A stretch of DNA of 64,000 nt from Candidatus Binatia bacterium (GTDB lineage Bacteria; Desulfobacterota; Binatia; UBA12015): contig DATCMB010000023.1 of assembly GCA_036563615.1 (NCBI GenBank), forward strand, positions 372,001 to 436,000. The letters are read 5' to 3'. The first letter of the stretch is position 1. The number at the start of each line of letters is the position of its first letter. Below, piece by piece: positions 53,039 through 62,388 of this stretch. A model generated the notes under the pieces. That model did no database searches. It was not told where the DNA came from and saw only the letters and a list, made by a program, of their open reading frames with translations. Both the position numbers and the translations under genes were made by a program.

Positions 53039-54973
53039 ATGGGGAAGTCGGTCGCGTCCACGGGGCGTCGCGGCGAGCCGCGCACGGCGGCGGTGCGGGG
53101 CAGGGCGGTCGCCCCTGCCGCGGCGCGCGGCAAGGGAAGCGAGCCGGCACCGGCGCTCGCGGAGCGCGAGGAGACCGTGCCCGCGGCGGCGACGTCGGCG
53201 CCCGCCGACGATCTCCGCCTCGACCCGGCCAACGCCTGCGTCTTCCGCGGCACGCAGGCGCTCGCGCTGACGCCGAAGGCGTTCTCGGTGCTGCGCCACC
53301 TGGTCGAGAACGCCGGCCGCCTGATCACCAAGGACGAGCTGCTCGAGACGCTGTGGGCCGACACCTACGTCGGCGACGCGGCGCTCAAGGTGACGATCCT
53401 CGAGATCCGCAAGGCGCTCGGCGACGACCACCGCGCGCCGCGCTTCATCGCGACCGTGCACCGGCGCGGCTACCGCTTCCTCGGCGGCATCACGCTGGTG
53501 CCGCCGACGCCGCGCACGTCGGTGTCGGTCGCGCCGCGCCCGACGCCGGCCGCGGACGAGGCGCGCAGCGTGCTTGCGTCGCAGTCGCTCGTGACGCCGC
53601 ACGAGCCGCCGCCGCCGCGGTCGTCGCCCGCGGCGCAGCACCGCGCGGCGCCGGTCGGTCGCCCCGAGGTGGGCGAGCGTCTCGCCGCGCTGCTCGCCGA
53701 CGCACGCGCGGGCGAGCGCCGCGTCGCGTTTCTCACCGGCGAGGCGGGCAGCGGCAAGAGTGCCGTGCTCGACGCGTTTCTCGCGTCGTTTGCCAGCGAC
53801 GATGCGACGCTGATCGCGCGCGCCCAGTGTCGCGAGAGCTTCGGCAGCACGGAAGCGCACGCGCCGCTGCTCGAGGCGCTCGCCGCGCTGTGCCGCGGCG
53901 CTGCGGGCACGCGCGTCGTCGAGCTGCTGCGCCATCGCGCGCCGACGTGGCTCGCGCAGATGCCGTGGCTCGTCGAGCGCGCCGAGCGCGAGGCGCTGCA
54001 GCGCGAGACCGCGGGCGCGGGCGCCGGACGCATGCAGCGCGAGCTCGTCGAGGCGCTCGAAGCGCTGTCCGCGGCGGCGACCGTCGTGCTCGCGCTCGAC
54101 GACCTGCAGTCGAGCGACCCGGCGACGCTCGACGTCCTGGCGGCGCTCGGGATTCGAAAGTCACCGGCGCGGCTGCTGATCGTCGGCGCGTGCCGGCCGT
54201 GCAATGTCGCGCTCGGCGAGAGCGCTGCCTGTGCGCTGTCGTCCGCGCTCGCGCTGCGCCGCGCGGGCGAGGAGATCGCGCTGCGCGCGCTCTCCGAGGA
54301 CGAGGTCGCGGAGCTGGTCGCGCGCCGCCTCGCTCCGGCGACGCCGCCCGCGCGGCTCGTGACGCTCGTGCACCGGCGCAGCGCCGGTAACCCGTCGTTC
54401 GCGATCGAGCTGCTCGACGACATGCTGCGCGGCGGGCTCCTCGTGCGCGACGGCGACGCTCTCGTGCTGCGGGCGAGCGAGAGCACGCTTTCGCGGCGCG
54501 TGCCCGAGACGCTGCGCGCGGCGATCGAGCGGCGCTGCGAGCGGCTGCCCTTCGAGGATCAGCGCCTGCTCGCGGCGGCGAGCGTCGCGGGGGACGAGTT
54601 CGGCGCAGCCGAGCTCGCCGCCGCGCTCGGCGCGGATGCGGCGGCGCTCGAGGAGCGCTGCGCGCGGCTCGCGGGTCGCGACGGGCTGCTCGCGGCGTCC
54701 GGTGGTGCGACGGCTGCGGACGGGGTCGCGGCGCGCTGGCGCTTTCGCCACGAGCTCGTGCGCGACGTGCTGCGCGAGCGGGTGACGCCGCTGCGCCGCG
54801 CCGACCTCGAGCGTCGCCTCGCCGCGGCGCGCGAGTGGCACGAGGCGGGCGGGCCCGAGGTCCGCGTGCAGCGCGCGCGCTGTACGGGGCGTCTGCACCT
54901 CGTGCGGGCGCCCGGTGCGACCGACGTGCCGCGGCGGCTCGACGTCTGGTCGGGACGCCGCGCCGCGCGCTGA
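53039..54973 (+). CDS. Winged-helix/ATPase regulator lacking its TPR half
   Basis: 644 residues from ATG 53039 (TTG 52979 possible). A basic Ala/Arg/Gly-rich N-terminus precedes an OmpR/CadC-type winged helix (about 60-148: LTPKAFSVLRHLVENAGRLI, IRKALGDDHRAPRF, HRRGYRFLGG). Walker A FLTGEAGSGKS (231-241) and Walker B VVLALDDLQSSDP follow in an AAA_16 ATPase. The related gene at 58.7 kb adds about 400 residues of TPR; here the frame ends soon after the RFRHELVRDVLRERVTPLR region in an Arg-rich tail. Probably DNA binding with ATP-dependent switching; the lost C-terminus may free it from its signal. Confidence 0.85.
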   Translation: MGKSVASTGRRGEPRTAAVRGRAVAPAAARGKGSEPAPALAEREETVPAAATSAPADDLRLDPANACVFRGTQALALTPKAFSVLRHLVENAGRLITKDELLETLWADTYVGDAALKVTILEIRKALGDDHRAPRFIATVHRRGYRFLGGITLVPPTPRTSVSVAPRPTPAADEARSVLASQSLVTPHEPPPPRSSPAAQHRAAPVGRPEVGERLAALLADARAGERRVAFLTGEAGSGKSAVLDAFLASFASDDATLIARAQCRESFGSTEAHAPLLEALAALCRGAAGTRVVELLRHRAPTWLAQMPWLVERAEREALQRETAGAGAGRMQRELVEALEALSAAATVVLALDDLQSSDPATLDVLAALGIRKSPARLLIVGACRPCNVALGESAACALSSALALRRAGEEIALRALSEDEVAELVARRLAPATPPARLVTLVHRRSAGNPSFAIELLDDMLRGGLLVRDGDALVLRASESTLSRRVPETLRAAIERRCERLPFEDQRLLAAASVAGDEFGAAELAAALGADAAALEERCARLAGRDGLLAASGGATAADGVAARWRFRHELVRDVLRERVTPLRRADLERRLAAAREWHEAGGPEVRVQRARCTGRLHLVRAPGATDVPRRLDVWSGRRAAR

Positions 54974-55000
54974 AGGGCTAGCCGCCCGGGCGGCCGCGCC

Positions 55001-55240
55001 TCAGCCCGGCATCGGGCCGCTGCGCCCACCGCTCCTCACGGCCCGCTCTGCGCGGGCCGGCTTCCCCGTCGCCGGCGCATGTCCGCCCAGCAGCCGCGAC
55101 AGGAAGTCGATCAGCTCGAGCGGCGAGCGGAAGTCCGCCGCCTCGCCGCTGCCGACGTGCTCGATGCGCCCCTCGAAGCGCTCGGGCGCGGCCGCGGTGC
55201 GCGGCAGGAACTGGATGACGAAGGCGCGCTGCGTCGACAT
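55001..55240 (-). CDS. Small conserved protein (79 residues), unrecognised
   Basis: 79 residues from ATG 55240, with GAGGAGG upstream; a longer frame would start at 55273. The core FVIQFLPRTAAAPERFEGRI, then HVGSGEAADFRS and LELIDFLSRLL, is characteristic of short beta-barrel-like proteins common in proteobacteria, with no named function that I recall. Divergent from the possible 2OG-type oxygenase gene, sharing about 140 bp of regulatory space. Confidence 0.7.
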   Translation of the reverse strand: MSTQRAFVIQFLPRTAAAPERFEGRIEHVGSGEAADFRSPLELIDFLSRLLGGHAPATGKPARAERAVRSGGRSGPMPG

Positions 55241-55381
55241 GCCGGTGGTCCTCCTCGCTTGCGCTCTCGGCACGCAAAACGGGATAGCCGGCAGCGGCGC
55301 CGCGAGTCATAACGGAACGGTAATGTTGCGGTAAGATCCGCGCGCCCGGAGAAGCCCCTGAGCGAAGCCCTGGAGGAAGCG

Positions 55382-56350
55382 ATGACGCGCATGCCCCGCC
55401 GGCCGGTGTTCATCCCGTGCGTGCTCGACGACCCGAGCACGATCGACGCGCTGATCGACCGTCATGCGCCCTACTGGCCCGTGCAGCGCTACTTCGCGAA
55501 CGACGCCGAGTACGCGGCGCTGTCGGGCAACGAGCGCGGCGCGATGCCGGTCGGGCCGGTGTTCCGCGGCAACTGGGCGACCGAGGGCAAGCCGGAGGAG
55601 GGCGTCGCGGAGCTGCTCCACCTGCCGCGTTTCATCGACGCCGCGCGCGAGCTGTTCGACGCCGAGATCGTGCGGCCGCACAACGTCTACGTGAACCTGA
55701 CCTGGCAGCTGCCGTTCCCGCAGGGGCGCGGTCACACCGACGTGCCGGCGTTCCGCGGCTTCGACCGCACGCAGCACCCGATCACGCTGCTGACCATCAT
55801 GGGCATGTCCGGCCTCTTCGAGGACGTGCGCACGCGCATCGCGACCGCGGTCGCGTGGTTCTACGAGGGCTCGGACGGCGGCTTCGAGTACTGGCCCAAC
55901 GGTCCGGACGCGCCGTCGGTCGTGCACGAAGGAGCGATCACCAACACCGCGATCGTCGGCGACAACGACTTCATGTGGCACCGCGTGCGTCCGGTCGGAC
56001 GCATCGAGGACGGCATGCCGTCGCTGACGTTCGACAGCGAGCTCGTGCGGCTCGACGCCGACACCTGGGCGATCCGCGACGGCGAGCGCGAGATCGCGCG
56101 CTTCCCGCGCCGACAGATCCGCGTCAGCGTGTCGTGGAAGGCGGTGGTGTTCGCGTCGGAGGAGGAGCGCCGCCTGCACGACGAGCACGTCGACGACTTG
56201 ACGCTCGACGAGGTGCTGCGTCGCTTCAGCGAGGACCTGCGGCGGCGCGGCACGCGCCTCGAGATCCCGTCCGACCCGGAGCGCGATCCGGGCTTCATCG
56301 CGACGCTGCACGACGCGTACATCCGCTATCCGGCGGCCTACGCGGCCTGA
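55382..56350 (+). CDS. Putative 2OG-Fe(II)-dependent oxygenase
   Basis: 322 residues. A His118-x-Asp120 pair (GRGHTDVPAFRG) and a distal His200 with Arg201/Arg203 (NDFMWHRVRPVGR) match the facial triad and 2-oxoglutarate-binding arginine of a cupin-fold oxygenase. The sequence is otherwise unfamiliar: it starts RRPVFIPCVLDDPSTIDALIDRH and ends with an acidic/Arg-rich tail (EEERRLHDEH). If correct, it hydroxylates or demethylates an unknown substrate with 2OG and O2. Divergent from the small conserved protein. Confidence 0.65.
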   Translation: MTRMPRRPVFIPCVLDDPSTIDALIDRHAPYWPVQRYFANDAEYAALSGNERGAMPVGPVFRGNWATEGKPEEGVAELLHLPRFIDAARELFDAEIVRPHNVYVNLTWQLPFPQGRGHTDVPAFRGFDRTQHPITLLTIMGMSGLFEDVRTRIATAVAWFYEGSDGGFEYWPNGPDAPSVVHEGAITNTAIVGDNDFMWHRVRPVGRIEDGMPSLTFDSELVRLDADTWAIRDGEREIARFPRRQIRVSVSWKAVVFASEEERRLHDEHVDDLTLDEVLRRFSEDLRRRGTRLEIPSDPERDPGFIATLHDAYIRYPAAYAA

Positions 56351-56395
56351 GCCGCCGCGCGCCCGAGGCGAGCCGCGCCTCGCGCGTGCAGCTGC

Positions 56396-57562
56396 TCAGC
56401 GCACGTCGGGCCGGATGCGCAGCAGCAGCACCGACGTGCCGAACGTCAGCACGACGAAGACGCCCATCGCGAAGAGATCCCAGCGCACGTCGAGCAACGT
56501 TGCTTGACGCAGCAGCGCCGCGCGGAAGCCGTGGCAGAAGTACGTGAGCGGGAAGAGGTAGGCGACCGGACGCACCGCCTCGGGCTGCGTCTCGATCGGC
56601 GTGAAGGCGCCCGACAGCACGAACGCCGGCAGGATGTAGAACACCGCGAGCTGCACCGCCTGGCTCTGGTTGCGCGACACGACCGAGATCAGCTGTCCGA
56701 TGCCGAGCGAGCCCAGGATGAACACCACGACGAGCGCCGTCACGGCCAGCACGTGTCCGCCGAGCGCGACGCCGAACAGCAGCCAGGCGAGCAGCATCAC
56801 GTTCACCGTGTCGAGCAGCGCGAGCACGAAGTAGGGCAGCAGCTTGCCGATGAAGATCTGCGCCGGCGTGAGCGGCGTCACGGCGAGCTGCTCCATCGTG
56901 CCGCGCTCGCGCTCGCGCGCGATCGACGTCGCCATGACGATTACGGTGAGGAGCTGCAGGATCAGCCCGATCACGCCCGGCATGACGAAGTTCTGGCTCT
57001 TGAGCTCCGGATTGAAGCGCATCTCGGCGTCGAGCGTGATCGGCGCGACGCGCTCGAGACCTTCCTCGATGCCGGCGACGTCGCCCTCGCGGCGCAGGCG
57101 CTCGGCGGCGAGCAGCGTGTTCTGCTGCACGGTCGTGCTGCCGAGCTCGCGCAGCACCGACGGCGCGGTGAAGGTGTCGGACGCGTCGACCACCGCGCGC
57201 ACGCGTCCCGTGCCGCCGCTCTCGACCGCCTCGCTGATGCCGCGCGGGATGACGACGAAGGCGCTCACGTCGTCGCGCCGCAGGGCCTCCTCGGCGCGCG
57301 CGACGTCCTCGTCGGTCGCGTTCTCGATCACCTCGGTCTTGAAGGTGATCGAGGCGTCCATCGCCTCGAGGTACTCCTCGGCGACGCGGCCGCCGTCCTG
57401 GTCGACGACCAGCGTGCGGATCGCGGTGACGCGCGGGCTGCCGATCGCGTAGCCGAAGATCACCGTCAGCACCGACGGCATGAGCAGCAGGAAGGCGAGC
57501 GTGCGGCGGTCGCGTACGAGGTGGAGGAACTCCTTGAGCGCGAGGTGGTAGACGTTGCGCAT
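56396..57562 (-). CDS. ABC-2 type transporter permease
   Basis: 388 residues; the ATG overlaps the upstream ATPase stop by 1 nt (TGATG). An N-terminal cytoplasmic helix (RNVYHLALKEFLHLVRDRRT) and one membrane helix precede a large extracytoplasmic domain (about 45-175), then five further membrane helices with IAREREERGTMEQLAVTPLT-like coupling helix and PAQIFIGKLLPYFVLALLD. This is the ABC-2 exporter fold (YhhJ/NatB-like) for drugs or lipids. Works with the ATPase encoded next door. Confidence 0.92.
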   Translation of the reverse strand: MRNVYHLALKEFLHLVRDRRTLAFLLLMPSVLTVIFGYAIGSPRVTAIRTLVVDQDGGRVAEEYLEAMDASITFKTEVIENATDEDVARAEEALRRDDVSAFVVIPRGISEAVESGGTGRVRAVVDASDTFTAPSVLRELGSTTVQQNTLLAAERLRREGDVAGIEEGLERVAPITLDAEMRFNPELKSQNFVMPGVIGLILQLLTVIVMATSIARERERGTMEQLAVTPLTPAQIFIGKLLPYFVLALLDTVNVMLLAWLLFGVALGGHVLAVTALVVVFILGSLGIGQLISVVSRNQSQAVQLAVFYILPAFVLSGAFTPIETQPEAVRPVAYLFPLTYFCHGFRAALLRQATLLDVRWDLFAMGVFVVLTFGTSVLLLRIRPDVR

Positions 57563-58542
57563 CACTCGACGGGGGCGCCGGCCGCGCCCTCGCGCGCGGC
57601 ATCCTCGGACGCCGTCGGGCTCACCTCGCCGCGCGCGTAGCCGATGAAGAGGTCCTCGAGCGTCGGCTCGAGCGCGTAGACCCGCGTCACCTTCGCGCCC
57701 GCCGCCGCCGCCGCGCGCTCGATGCGCGAGGCCTCGTCACGGCACTCGACCGGCTCCGCGTAGAGCACGCGCAGCTCGTAGCCGTGGATCGTCACGTCGA
57801 CGACGCCGGGCAGCGCGCGCAGCGCACGCATCGCCTCGACCGCGCGCTGCACCTCGACGCCGAGCAGCCGACAGCGGAGCTGCTCGCGCAGCGTGCGCGG
57901 CGAGCCCTGCGCGATCAGCTTGCCGCCCAGCATGAAGCCGACCTCGTGGCAGCGCTCGGCCTCGTCGAGGTAGTGCGTCGTGACGAACAGCGACGTGCCG
58001 CGCTCGCACAGGTCGTAGAGGAAGTCCCACAGGCGCTGGCGCTGGCTCGGGTCGACGCCGGCGGTCGGCTCGTCGAGGAAGACGAGCTCGGGGTCGTGCA
58101 CCAGCGCGCAGGCGAGCGCGAGGCGCTGCTTCATGCCGCCCGAGAGACGTCCGGCCTGCACGTCCTTCAGCTCGAGCAGCTCGACGTCGGCGAACAGGCG
58201 CTCCATGCGCTGCGTCGCGGCGCGCCCGAAGATGCCGTAGACGCCCGCGAAGAAGCGGAAGTTCTCCTCCACCGTGAGGTCCGGGTAGAGCGAGAAGGTC
58301 TGCGCCATGTAGCCGGTCGTGCGCTTGATGCGCTCGCGCTGGCGGCGGATGTCGCAGCCCGCGACGCGCGCCTCGCCCGAGGTCGGCTGCAGGAGGCCGC
58401 ACAGCATCTTGATGGTCGTCGTCTTGCCGGCGCCGTTCGGGCCGAGGAAGCCGAAGATCTCGCCGCGCGTGACGCTCAGGTGCAGCCGGTCGACGGCGCG
58501 CACCTGCGCGAAGGTGCGCGTCAGCGCCGTGGTCTCGATCAC
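57562..58542 (-). CDS. ABC transporter ATP-binding protein
   Basis: 326 residues, GTG start at 58542 with GGAG ahead. Walker A GPNGAGKTTTIK, signature LSGGMKQRLALACAL, Walker B LVFLDEPTAGVD and switch His (VTTHYLDEAERC) are intact. A C-terminal domain of about 90 residues (GVEVQRAVEAMRAL, VYALEPTLEDLFI) is typical of drug or lipid exporters. Pairs with the permease gene to form a half-transporter dimer. Divergent from the large regulator at 58.7 kb. Confidence 0.95.
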   Translation of the reverse strand: MIETTALTRTFAQVRAVDRLHLSVTRGEIFGFLGPNGAGKTTTIKMLCGLLQPTSGEARVAGCDIRRQRERIKRTTGYMAQTFSLYPDLTVEENFRFFAGVYGIFGRAATQRMERLFADVELLELKDVQAGRLSGGMKQRLALACALVHDPELVFLDEPTAGVDPSQRQRLWDFLYDLCERGTSLFVTTHYLDEAERCHEVGFMLGGKLIAQGSPRTLREQLRCRLLGVEVQRAVEAMRALRALPGVVDVTIHGYELRVLYAEPVECRDEASRIERAAAAAGAKVTRVYALEPTLEDLFIGYARGEVSPTASEDAAREGAAGAPVE

Positions 58543-58726
58543 CGGCTCCGCGTCCGACGCTCGCCGCGCCGCCGTGGCCGGCGGTTTCGCCTCTCCTCCC
58601 AGCGCGTCGATCCTTTCCGCCCGTTCCCCGCGACGCGCGCCACCCTGGGCGCGGCAGCCGCCCCGCTCGTCTTACGCGAGGTCGATCGAGGGTTCCAGCC
58701 CCTTTCCTTCGGACGGATTCTGCCGC

Positions 58727-61700
58727 ATGGATGGGCATCGATCGTCCGCGGTGAGCCAAGCGACGCAGTATCTCTTCGGAGATTTCATCCTTGACGTCGG
58801 CGAGCAGCGTCTGCTGCGCGGCACGACGCCGCTGCGCCTGACGCAGAAGTCGCTCGCCGTCCTGCAGTGCCTCGTCGAGCGCGCCGGCACGCTGGTCACC
58901 AAGGACCAGCTGCTCGACACCGTGTGGCACGGGATCGCGGTCGGCGACGCGGTGCTGAAGGTCCACGTCGGCGAGATCCGCAAGGCGCTCGGCGACGACG
59001 CGCGCGCGCCGCGCTACGTCGAGACGTTGCACCGCCGCGGCTACCGCTTCCTCGTGCCGGTCGAGGTCGTCGCGGCGGGCGACGGCCATCTGCGCCGGCG
59101 CGACGACGGCGCGCCGACGTCGCCGCTACCGCGTGTCGCGCGAGTGAGGACGGAGGAAGAGGTCGCGCCCGTCGGCCGCGAGGCGGTGCTCGAACAGATC
59201 GTGCAGGCCTGGCTGCGCGCCTCGGCCGGCGCGCGTCAGGTCGTGTTCCTCACCGGCGAGCCCGGCATCGGCAAGACCACCGTGGTCGACGCCTTCGTCG
59301 CGCGGGTCGCGGCGACCGCCACCGTGCGGGTCGTGCGCGGCCAGTGCCTCGAGCGCTACGGCGCGAGCGAGGCCTACCTGCCGGTGCTCGAAGCGCTCGA
59401 GCGTCTGTGCCGCGAGGCTGGACGTCCGCGCATCGCGGAGCTCCTCGCGCGCTGGGCGCCGACCTGGCTCGTGCAGATGCCGTCGCTGCTCGACGCCGAC
59501 GAGGCGGCCCGTCTGCGTCAGGAGACGCTCGGCGCGACCCCGGAGCGCATGCTGCGCGAGATGACCGAGGCGCTCGACCTCATCACCCGCGAGACGACGC
59601 TCGTGCTCGTGCTCGAGGACCTGCACTGGAGCGACCCGTCGACGATCGACCTGATCGTCGCGCTCGCGACCCGGCGCGAGCCGGCGCGTCTGCTCGTGCT
59701 CGGCACCTTCCGGCCCGCAGAGCTGCGCGCGCGCGAGCATCCGCTCGACCAGGCGCGCCACCACCTCGCGCTGCGCCGCCAGTGCACCGAGATCGCGCTC
59801 GAGCTGCTCGGCGAGAGCGAGGTCGCCGAGATCGTCGCGCGACGCTTCCCGGGGCTCGAGCGCACGGATCTCGCCCGCGCGCTGCACCGGCGCACCGACG
59901 GCAACCCGCTGTTCGTGGTCAACGTGCTCGACTTCCTCGCCGCGAGCGGACGCGTCGTCGAGCGCGACGGCGCGCACGAGCTCGAGATGCCGGCGGACGA
60001 GGCCGTGCGCGACGTGCCCGAGACGCTGCGCCAGCTCGTCGAGAGCCAGGTCGCGCGCTTGCCGCAGGATCGTCAGCGGCTGCTCGAAGCGGCGAGCGTG
60101 GTCGGCGTGGAAGCGCTCGCGAGCGTGATCGCGGCGGCGCTCGACGCCGACGTGCTCGACGTCGAGGAGGCGTGCGAGGAGCTGAGCCGCGAGGGACACC
60201 TGCTCGCGCGCGGCGCGCCGCGCGAGCTGCCCGATGGCTCGCTGTCGTCGGTCTACCGCTTCCAGCACGCGCTCTATCAGCAGGTGCTGTACGAGCGCCT
60301 CGCGCCCGCGCGGCGGGTCGCGCTGCACGGCCGCGTCGCGCGCTGCGAGGAGGCGCTGCACGGCGCGCGCGCCGACGAGATCGCGGCGCAGCTCGCGCTG
60401 CACTACGAGCTCGCGCGCGAGCCCGAGCGCGCGATCCACCATCTCTGCGCCGCGTCCGACAACGCGACGCGACGCTTCGCGCTGCGCGAGTCGGCGGAGC
60501 TGCTCGAGCGCGCGTTCGAGCTGCTGCCGCTCCTGCCGGCGGACGTCGCGCCGGAGCGGCGGCTCGCGCTGCTCGAACGCCGCGGCGCGCAGCGGCGCGC
60601 GGCGGGCCAGAGCGTCGCCGCGGCGGACGACTTCGCGGCGATGGCGGCGCTCGCGCGCGAGCGCGGGCTTCCCGACCTCGAGCTGCACGGTCTCCTGCTC
60701 GAGAGCAGCGCGCTCGGGCTCGTCGATCGACGGCGCTGCCTCGCGGTCGCAGAGAAGGCGGTCGGGATCGAGGGCGCGAGCGACGTCATGCGCACCGTCG
60801 CGCGCGGCTACCTCGCCTACTGGAACCACCGTCTCGCGGGCTACGACGAGCGCGACGCGCGCGCGTGCGCCGACGCGCTCGCGGTCGTGCGCGGGTTCGG
60901 TCTCCCCGGTCCGCTCGCGCTCTTCCTGCACATGAACGGCTGCTTCCAGTCGCTGCGCTCGGAGTACCGCGCGGCGTGCGACGCCGCGGCGGAAGGGCAG
61001 CGGCTCGCGCGCGAGGTCGGCGACGCGTTCGCCTACCAGATCTGCGGCCAGCTCCGTGCGACGGTGCTGCTGCACCTCGGCGAGCTCGGCGAGACGCTGC
61101 GCGTGCTGCACGACCTGCTCGCGCTCGCCGAGCGCAACGGCCACGCGCCGGGCGCGCTCGCCGCGCGCGTGATCCTCGCCTGGCTGCTCGCCGAGGTCGG
61201 CGACTTCGCGCGCGCGCGACGCACGAGCGAGGAGGCGCTCGACGAGGCGCAGCGGCTCACGCACCCGTACGGGCTCGTGCTCGCGCAGCTCGTCCTCGCG
61301 ATGGCGGACCACGGGCAGGGGAGGGCCGCCGCCGCTGCGCGACGGCTCGACGAGCTGCTGCGGCGCTTCGAGCGCGAGCCCGAGTTGCGCGAGTGGGCGT
61401 TCCTCTTGCCGCTCCACGCGCAGGCGGGCGAGGCGAAGCTCGCGCTCGGCGACCGCGACGGCGCGATTGCTGCCGCACGCACGCTCTGCGAGCTCGCCGG
61501 ACGCTCGGGCGAGCGCACCTACCTGATGCGCGCGCGGCGCGTAGTCGCGGAGGCGGCGCTCGCGGCGGGCGAGCTCGGAGCCGCGGCGGCGGAGGTGGAA
61601 GCTGCGCTCGCGCTCGGCGACGCGGGCGACGTGCCGCTCGGCGAGTGGCGGGTGCTGGCGACGGCGGCGCGGGTCGCGGCGCGGCGCGGTCGGCGCAGCG

Positions 61701-61852
61701 ACGCCCGCCGTTGCGGCGAGGCGAGCGCCGCGCTGCTGCGTCGTCTCGCCGCGTCGCTGCGCGACGAGCCGGCGCTGCAGCGCGCGCTCCTGCGCCGGCC
61801 GGAAGCGCGCGAGGTGCTCGCGCCGACGCAGAGACGCGCGGCGCGTGCTTGA
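58727..61852 (+). CDS. Winged-helix/AAA ATPase/TPR transcriptional regulator
   Basis: 1041 residues from ATG 58727 (GTG 58751 also possible). Winged helix at about 15-110 (FGDFILDVGEQRLLRG, VTKDQLLDTVWHG, HRRGYRFLVPVEVV). AAA_16 ATPase follows: Walker A FLTGEPGIGKTTV (175-185) and LVLEDLHWSDPSTID, then VPETLRQLVESQVARLP-type domain. The last 400 residues are TPR-like helices ending RRPEAREVLAPTQ. Similar to signal-integrating regulators of the MalT/CadC-ATPase group. It is divergent from the ABC exporter with 184 bp between starts, so it may control it; this is inference. Confidence 0.9.
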   Translation: MDGHRSSAVSQATQYLFGDFILDVGEQRLLRGTTPLRLTQKSLAVLQCLVERAGTLVTKDQLLDTVWHGIAVGDAVLKVHVGEIRKALGDDARAPRYVETLHRRGYRFLVPVEVVAAGDGHLRRRDDGAPTSPLPRVARVRTEEEVAPVGREAVLEQIVQAWLRASAGARQVVFLTGEPGIGKTTVVDAFVARVAATATVRVVRGQCLERYGASEAYLPVLEALERLCREAGRPRIAELLARWAPTWLVQMPSLLDADEAARLRQETLGATPERMLREMTEALDLITRETTLVLVLEDLHWSDPSTIDLIVALATRREPARLLVLGTFRPAELRAREHPLDQARHHLALRRQCTEIALELLGESEVAEIVARRFPGLERTDLARALHRRTDGNPLFVVNVLDFLAASGRVVERDGAHELEMPADEAVRDVPETLRQLVESQVARLPQDRQRLLEAASVVGVEALASVIAAALDADVLDVEEACEELSREGHLLARGAPRELPDGSLSSVYRFQHALYQQVLYERLAPARRVALHGRVARCEEALHGARADEIAAQLALHYELAREPERAIHHLCAASDNATRRFALRESAELLERAFELLPLLPADVAPERRLALLERRGAQRRAAGQSVAAADDFAAMAALARERGLPDLELHGLLLESSALGLVDRRRCLAVAEKAVGIEGASDVMRTVARGYLAYWNHRLAGYDERDARACADALAVVRGFGLPGPLALFLHMNGCFQSLRSEYRAACDAAAEGQRLAREVGDAFAYQICGQLRATVLLHLGELGETLRVLHDLLALAERNGHAPGALAARVILAWLLAEVGDFARARRTSEEALDEAQRLTHPYGLVLAQLVLAMADHGQGRAAAAARRLDELLRRFEREPELREWAFLLPLHAQAGEAKLALGDRDGAIAAARTLCELAGRSGERTYLMRARRVVAEAALAAGELGAAAAEVEAALALGDAGDVPLGEWRVLATAARVAARRGRRSDARRCGEASAALLRRLAASLRDEPALQRALLRRPEAREVLAPTQRRAARA

Positions 61853-61859
61853 CGCGCGG

Positions 61860-62276
61860 CTACTCGAGCAGCGTCCGCCGGAACTTCTGGTCGGCCGCGC
61901 GCGCCCACGACGGCACCGGGTGGAAGCGCGACTCGAAGCGGCGCATGAGCTCGCTCTCCTCCGCGATGAGCTTTGCGCGCCGCTCCTGCGCCGCGCGCGC
62001 CACCGAGCACGCCCGCTCGGACTCCTGGCTGCCGAGCCGCGGGTCCTTGCAGCGGCGGGCGAACGTCGTCGCGAGGTTCTGCGCCACGTACGCGGCGTCC
62101 TGCAGCGCCTCGAAGCGGCCGCGCGCGTAGGTGAGGAACTGGTCGTTGCTCATCGTCTCGAGCGTGGCCGCGGAGGTGTCGAGGGCGCGCGCCTCGGGCG
62201 GCACGAGCCCGAAGGCGAGGGCGGAAGCGAGGACGAGGCCGAGGACGGCCGGCATTGTGCGCTGCATGAGGTTCAT
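61860..62276 (-). CDS. Secreted or periplasmic helical protein, unrecognised
   Basis: 138 residues; ATG 62276 chosen with TAGGAAG upstream (ATG 62267 is an alternative). Signal peptide (MPAVLGLVLASALAFGLV, cleavage near ARA) followed by a charged all-helical mature part (MSNDQFLTYARGRFEALQ, RCKDPRLGSQESERACS, AQERRAKLIAEESELMRRF). Two cysteines about 20 residues apart could pair. The helix pattern resembles small periplasmic or lysozyme-inhibitor-like proteins, but no family fits. Ends 7 bp from the regulator stop. Confidence 0.72.
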   Translation of the reverse strand: MNLMQRTMPAVLGLVLASALAFGLVPPEARALDTSAATLETMSNDQFLTYARGRFEALQDAAYVAQNLATTFARRCKDPRLGSQESERACSVARAAQERRAKLIAEESELMRRFESRFHPVPSWARAADQKFRRTLLE

Positions 62277-62388
62277 CTTCCTACGAGCATCGCGCGGACG
62301 AAAAGGGCTCTCGCCAGATTGCACGGTCTGCACGTTCGATCGACGCGCGCGGCAGGTGACCGATTCACCGACGGCATCGACGATGCGC

